A DNA stretch of 64,000 nt, taken from DAOTWA01 sp963702935 (GTDB lineage Bacteria > Chloroflexota > Anaerolineae > Anaerolineales > Anaerolineaceae). A model generated the notes under the pieces. That model searched no databases. It was not told where the DNA came from and saw only the letters and a list, made by a program, of their open reading frames with translations. Numbering within the stretch: position 1 is the stretch's first letter; every line of letters begins with the position of its first letter. This document shows, piece by piece, positions 60,324-64,000 of the stretch. The stretch spans positions 4,774,001-4,838,000 of the forward strand of contig OY969772.1 in assembly GCA_963702935.1 (NCBI GenBank), written 5' to 3'. A program made the position numbers and the translations under genes.

Positions 60324-60772
60324 GAAGCTCCGAAAATAACGAATTTATTATACTGCAATCACGCCGGTAATGTCAATCTATCGTAGCAGTGATTACCCAC
60401 AAGTTCAAAATGTCACTCTGAGCGACCCAAGGGAGCGAAGAGTTCTCGTTGCTTGCACACCGCGAACGGGATTCTTCGTCGCTGCGCTCCTCGGAATGAC
60501 ACTTCTGGAAAGATATGGGTAATCACCAGATCGTAGCCGCGACAGCCCTGAAGAATTAAAACACCCAGGCTGCCACCTTCCGCAGCAGGCCCTGTCCTGC
60601 TGAACGAAGGCAGCAACTTGGGTTAAAACGATCTCAGGGGACAAACCAGGGCAAGCTCAAGGGAGATTTTGCGCCCGAATAGACATTCGATGAATACTCA
60701 TTTATAATGATACAAACCTGTATGGTTCGTGTCCTTTCGTTCGAACGCACATTCAGAGGGAGCTATCCGCCT
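60324..60772. other. Divergent intergenic region holding a MITE-like element
   Basis: 449 bp between the minus-strand HTH gene and the plus-strand padR gene. 60389-60526 is the repeat element described separately; the rest (60527-60772) is promoter space for padR with no clear hexamers. Confidence 0.6.
60389..60526. mobile_element. MITE-like palindromic element with 11-bp inverted ends
   Basis: GTGATTACCCA (60389-60399) and TGGGTAATCAC (60516-60526) are perfect inverted ends. Inside lies the imperfect palindrome TGTCACTCTGAGCGA...TTCGTCGCTGCGCTC...GGAATGACA, a type of repeat common in Chloroflexota genomes. ATCGTAG occurs on both sides (60380-60386 and 60530-60536), possibly a 7-bp target duplication. 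It has no coding capacity. Confidence 0.6.
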
Positions 60773-61330
60773 ATGAGCCCTATGATTCGCCTACCGCTTA
60801 CGACCGAGCTTGCGCTGCTGGGTTTTCTATACGAGCAGCCCATGTACGGCTACGAAATCCACCAGCAGATGTCGGACCCCAGTGGCCTCGGCCAGGTCTG
60901 GAACCTCAAACAAAGCCAACTGTATGCGCTGATGAGCAAGCTCGAAGAGGAAGGATACTTATCCGCCGAAATCCAGGCCCAAGAAGCGCGCCCACCGCGA
61001 AAGGTCTTCCACCTGACCGAGAGCGGCACACGGGTTTTTGAAGATTGGCTGCACAGCCCCGTCGAGCACAGCCGGGACATGCGCCTGGAATTCATGGTCA
61101 AGCTCTATTTCCTTCAGAAAGAAGGCTCCGCCGCCGTGAGCCAGGTGATGCAGAAACAGCGGGAGGTGGTGCTGAGCTGGTTGAGCTACCAGGAAGAACA
61201 CGCCAATCCGCCGCAAACGCCCCCCACCTACGAGTGGTACGTGCGCCAGTTCCGTACCGAGCAAAACCGCGCTTTTCTGGCCTGGTTGGATACCTGCCAG
61301 CAAGCCTTGAGGAACGTGCCCTCCCGGTAA
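60773..61330 (+). CDS. PadR-family transcriptional regulator
   Basis: About 185 residues. The N-terminal winged HTH reads ELALLGFLYEQPMYGYEIHQ and LYALMSKLEEEGYLSAE, the PadR signature, followed by PPRKVFHLTESG, and a C-terminal helical Vir-like domain (EFMVKLYFLQKEG). ATG 60773 (MSPMIRLP) has AGAGGGAG upstream; a frame to 60707 is open but unlikely. PadR proteins often repress efflux or phenolic acid genes. The following cupin gene is a possible target. It is divergent from the HTH/DegV pair. Confidence 0.88.
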   Translation: MSPMIRLPLTTELALLGFLYEQPMYGYEIHQQMSDPSGLGQVWNLKQSQLYALMSKLEEEGYLSAEIQAQEARPPRKVFHLTESGTRVFEDWLHSPVEHSRDMRLEFMVKLYFLQKEGSAAVSQVMQKQREVVLSWLSYQEEHANPPQTPPTYEWYVRQFRTEQNRAFLAWLDTCQQALRNVPSR

Positions 61331-61423
61331 TGATATTTGTCCGCTATGGAAGCAGCGCCTTCTTCCATTTCAACATTTTTGGATGTCATCCTATTTCTCG
61401 AGATCGAGGAGAACCCCCACAGC

Positions 61424-61759
61424 ATGGAACCATCACCGTTCTTCAAGGATTACCACGATTCGATTTGCTCACGGCCAGACCGCTACGCCAAAGCCACCCT
61501 GTTTGAAAACGAGGCAATGCTGGTGGGGATGAACTGCCTGGAGCCTGGCCAGAGCATGGAAAAACACGCCCACCAGAAGCAAAACCGCTTTTACCTGGTT
61601 CTGCAAGGGAAGGGGCTTTTCAGGGTGGGTGACCAGGAGGGTGATTTTGGCCCGGGAACTGTGGTCTGGATCCCGGCGGGGAATTCTCATCGCATCCAAA
61701 ACCTGGGCTCGCAGCAGTTGGTGCTCCTGGTCGGGATCGCGCCGGGGCACGCCGATTAA
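61424..61759 (+). CDS. Small cupin-domain protein
   Basis: About 111 residues. Cupin motifs: G-x5-HxH-like CLEPGQSMEKHAHQKQNRFYLVLQGKG (residues about 37-63, metal ligands His-x-His and Glu-like position replaced by Gln/Asn) and VVWIPAGNSHRIQN in the second motif. The missing Glu suggests a binding rather than a catalytic role. The start at 61424 (MEPSPFFKDY) is preferred over the longer frame from 61337. It lies 94 bp after padR. Confidence 0.72.
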   Translation: MEPSPFFKDYHDSICSRPDRYAKATLFENEAMLVGMNCLEPGQSMEKHAHQKQNRFYLVLQGKGLFRVGDQEGDFGPGTVVWIPAGNSHRIQNLGSQQLVLLVGIAPGHAD

Positions 61760-62077
61760 TCCTCAGAGAACCGGCAAAGGTTTTGCCGGAAGGAACGAAA
61801 AGCAACCCCTGGCTCAAATTCAAATTCTGTACGGCCCCTTCGCCAACCCTTAGACCCCCAAAAAATTAGATCACGCCCCCAGAAAGGCTTTACAAGGTTA
61901 GCGGATCATGTTATGATACGCCTACTTATTTATTGAATAAATAATAGTTGATTTATCAATTTACCCTTATCATTTCATTTTTCCTAACCTTTGGATCGTT
62001 TTCAGGAGCACTCTAAGGACTCTCGCAGGTTAATTCCGGACATCCCAGAATGACGGAAATCATCATCAAGACCATCG
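61760..62077. other. AT-rich intergenic region with a perfect palindrome
   Basis: No gene in 318 bp. TTATTTATT-G-AATAAATAA at 61926-61944 is a perfect 9-bp-arm palindrome, operator-like, in an AT-rich promoter zone (61900-61985). Confidence 0.5.
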
Positions 62078-62204
62078 ATCTCATTCATCTGCCCTCTACA
62101 TGCTGGATGGCATCCCCATCTTGGATATCAAGCCCCACGTCCCAGATTTCTACATCTTCCGCGCCGAACGCATCGACTGGTACGGCACGCGCGCTTTTCA
62201 TTAG
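62078..62204 (+). pseudogene. C-terminal remnant of a TsaA/TrmO-family protein
   Basis: The plus frame ending at TAG 62202 reads SSALYMLDGIPILDIKPHVP then DFYIFRAERIDWYG, matching the DxLDGTPLLDIKPYVP signature near the C-terminus of TrmO/TsaA proteins. The 5' part is missing or out of frame. TsaA proteins are sometimes beside molybdate uptake genes, as here. Confidence 0.65.
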
Positions 62205-62211
62205 GTTACCC

Positions 62212-62246
62212 AAACGGTTTTCCAACCTGGAGAACCGTTTATTTTT
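62212..62246 (+). terminator. Rho-independent terminator or attenuator before the ModA-like gene
   Basis: AAACGGTTTTCCA (62212-62224) pairs with TGGAGAACCGTTT (62228-62240, one G-U) with loop ACC, followed by ATTTTTC. It ends the TsaA remnant transcript or attenuates the next gene. Confidence 0.75.
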
Positions 62247-62269
62247 CTGAAGCGAGGAGAAGCTAAACT

Positions 62270-64000
62270 ATGCGTAAAAAACTATTGTCCCTGTTCGTCT
62301 TGGTCCTGATCCTGGCGAGCGCCGCCTGCTCCCCACAGGCGACCGCGACGGTTGCGCCGACTCAGGCTCCGACCGGGGCGGCCGCCACCCAACCCCAGGC
62401 CGCGCCCACCTCAGCGCCCACGGCGGTGCCGACTTCTGCCCCCACCGCGGCGCCAACCCAACCCGCCCTGAGCGGATCTCTGGACGTCTTTGCCGCCGCA
62501 TCTCTGACCGATTCCTTTAATCGAAATCGGCCAGGCCTTCGAAGCCAAGAACCCCGGCGTGAAAATTACCTTCAACTACGCCGGGAGTCAGCAGTTGGCG
62601 CAGCAAATCAACAGCGGCGCGCCGGTGGACGTCTTCGCCAGCGCCAACCAGACCCAGATGGACGCCGCTGCCAAGAGCGGGCGCATCGACGCTTCCGCCG
62701 AGCAGAAGTTTGCCCGCAACCGCCTGGTGGTGATTTATCCGCAGGCCAACCCGGGCGGGATCCAGACCCTGCAAGACCTGACCAAGCCCGGACTTAAGCT
62801 GGTTCTGGCGGATAAATCCGTCCCGGTGGGGCAGTACGCGCAGACCTTCCTGGATAATGCCGTCAAAGACGCCAGCTTTGGGGCGGACTACAAAGACGCC
62901 GTGCTCAAAAACGTGGTCTCCTACGAGCAGGACGTCAAATCGGTGCTGACCAAGGTCGAGCTGGGCGAGGCCGACGCCGGGATCGTCTACACCACCGATG
63001 CGGCCACCGATACGGCCGGCAAGACGACCCAGTTGGCCATCCCGGATGCGCTCAACGTGATCGCCACCTACCCGCTCGCCCCGATCAACGACAGCCAAAA
63101 TCCTGACGTGGCCAAGGCCTTCGTCGCGTACGTGCTCTCTTCGGATGGCCAGGCCGTTCTGACAAAATATGGCTTTATTCCACCTGCCGCGCCGGCTTCC
63201 AGCTCCACGAGCGGCGGCATCACCATCACCGATGCGCTCGGGCGCACGGTCACCTTTGACAAATCGCCGACCCGTATCGTCCTGGCCGGCAAGGCCCTCT
63301 TCATGGCCGCGGACGCCATCTACACGTTCCCCGATGCCGGCTCGCGGGTGGTCGCCATCGGCAGCACCAAGCAGGGCTCGGGGGATTTCATTCCCCTGAT
63401 CGACTCCAATTATTCGCAGAAGACGATCCTTACGCAGGACGCCGGAGCAGACCAGATCGCCGCCGCCAATCCGGATTGCGTTATCATGAAGAGCTCCAAC
63501 CAGTCCACCCTGGGCCAGGCCGTCGAAGCCTTGAAAGTCCCGGTCGTCTACGTGGATTTCGAGACCCCTGACCAGTACGTGCGCGACTTGAAGACCCTCG
63601 GCACCCTCTTCCAGAACGACGCGCGTGCCCAGGCTGTCTCGAAGTACTTCCAGGATCAGACCAACAAGATCACCACAGCTACCTCTACTCTGACGGATGC
63701 CCAGAAGCCCAAGACGCTCGTGCTCTACTACAACGCCACCGGCGGCAACGTGGCCTTCAACGTCCCGCCGATGAGCTTCATCCAGACCACCATGGTGCAG
63801 GACGCCGGTGGGACGCCAGTGTGGCAGGATGCGAATCTCGGCCAGAGCTGGACCAAGGTGACCATCGAACAGATCGCCGCCTGGAATCCGGACGATATCT
63901 TCATCGTGGCCTACTTCAACCCGGTGAACGACGTGGTTAAACAGCTCAAAGCCGATCCGCAGTGGCAGGCGCTTTCCGCAGTGAAGAACGATAAAATCTA
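62270..64000 (+). pseudogene. modA: Lipoprotein fusing a ModA molybdate-binding domain to an FhuD/BtuF-type (MolA-like) domain, one frameshift, partial at right edge
   Basis: Signal with lipobox (LASAAC), a Thr/Pro/Ala linker (about 25-62), then a ModA domain: LDVFAAASLTDSFN, then after one extra C near 62518-62522, EIGQAFEAKNPGVKITFNYA with GSQQLAQQINSGAPVDVFA, through DAGIVYTTDA and AYVLSSDGQAVLTKYGFIPP. The frame continues without stop through a Ser-rich linker into ITDALGRTVTFDKSP, IAAANPDCVIM and VVYVDFETPDQYV, an FhuD/BtuF-type domain (like MolA, which binds molybdate/tungstate), running off the window. Two unrelated oxyanion or metal-complex binding folds in one chain are unusual. AGGAG lies 10 nt before ATG 62270. 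Confidence 0.8.

Noticed and set aside
60389..60526. GGGTAATCAC ends as MalT-type boxes
   Set aside because: They resemble the GGGTAAT box but are perfect inverted ends 116 bp apart enclosing a palindromic repeat, so they are better explained as element termini.

Overview
This window looks like part of a strictly anaerobic bacterium, most probably a Chloroflexota (Anaerolineae-like) genome. The inference rests on three large MalT-type LuxR regulators, many molybdopterin enzymes, corrinoid methyl transfer, FmdE/DUF364/DUF169-type proteins and a GTCATTCTGAGC-type palindromic repeat. No rRNA, tRNA or CRISPR array was seen. Several genes carry single-base frameshifts or in-frame stops. Some may be assembly errors, but deletion scars (SDR, HsdM/helicase, prenyltransferase, TsaA-like) show real decay too.

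Layout. 0-4.4 kb: ECF sigma factor with its membrane partner, then MalT-like regulator 1 (interrupted), divergent from an exported FAD reductase, a pentahaem cytochrome and a RibF-like protein (4.4-7.7 kb). 7.8-12.5 kb: a Crp-type regulator apparently fused to a B12-binding domain, then a corrinoid protein, an MtmB-like methyltransferase without pyrrolysine, and a methyl-H4folate:corrinoid methyltransferase, which together make a complete demethylation pathway. 12.6-16.6 kb: SDR remnant, FixX/FixC, an SCP2-like protein and a double-HTH LuxR protein. 16.8-18.4 kb: insertion sequences.

18.5-26.1 kb: an eight-gene operon behind a probable molybdenum/tungsten-cofactor (Moco/Tuco) riboswitch: FmdE, DUF364, phosphotransferase, nucleoside hydrolase and a YnjBCD-like ABC importer. 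26.2-38.3 kb: a redox cluster with flavin reductase, DUF169 protein, glycosyltransferase-like protein, two molybdopterin oxidoreductases, a Tes/MJ0619-like radical SAM enzyme, an HdrB-like Fe-S protein, an NrfD-type membrane subunit, a four-cluster ferredoxin subunit and a PhnP-like hydrolase.

38.4-56.6 kb: a polyphenol-type island. It holds a clear pyrogallol-phloroglucinol transhydroxylase (large and small subunits) and two paralogous modules of cytoplasmic molybdoenzyme, small Fe-S protein and MFS transporter, accompanied by MalT-like regulators 2 and 3. The MFS and Fe-S genes are near-identical copies while the catalytic subunits have diverged. Tandem GGGTGATT-like boxes with about 11 and 13 bp spacing precede several of these genes and the flavoprotein gene, and are candidate operators for the MalT-like proteins.

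56.6-64 kb: remnants of a restriction-modification locus, patatin, DegV with an HTH protein, a MITE-like element, PadR, cupin, and at the right edge a lipoprotein that fuses a ModA-type domain to an FhuD/BtuF-type domain. My reading is of an anaerobe specialised in Mo/W-dependent aromatic and one-carbon chemistry, with cofactor uptake, catalysis and regulation side by side.
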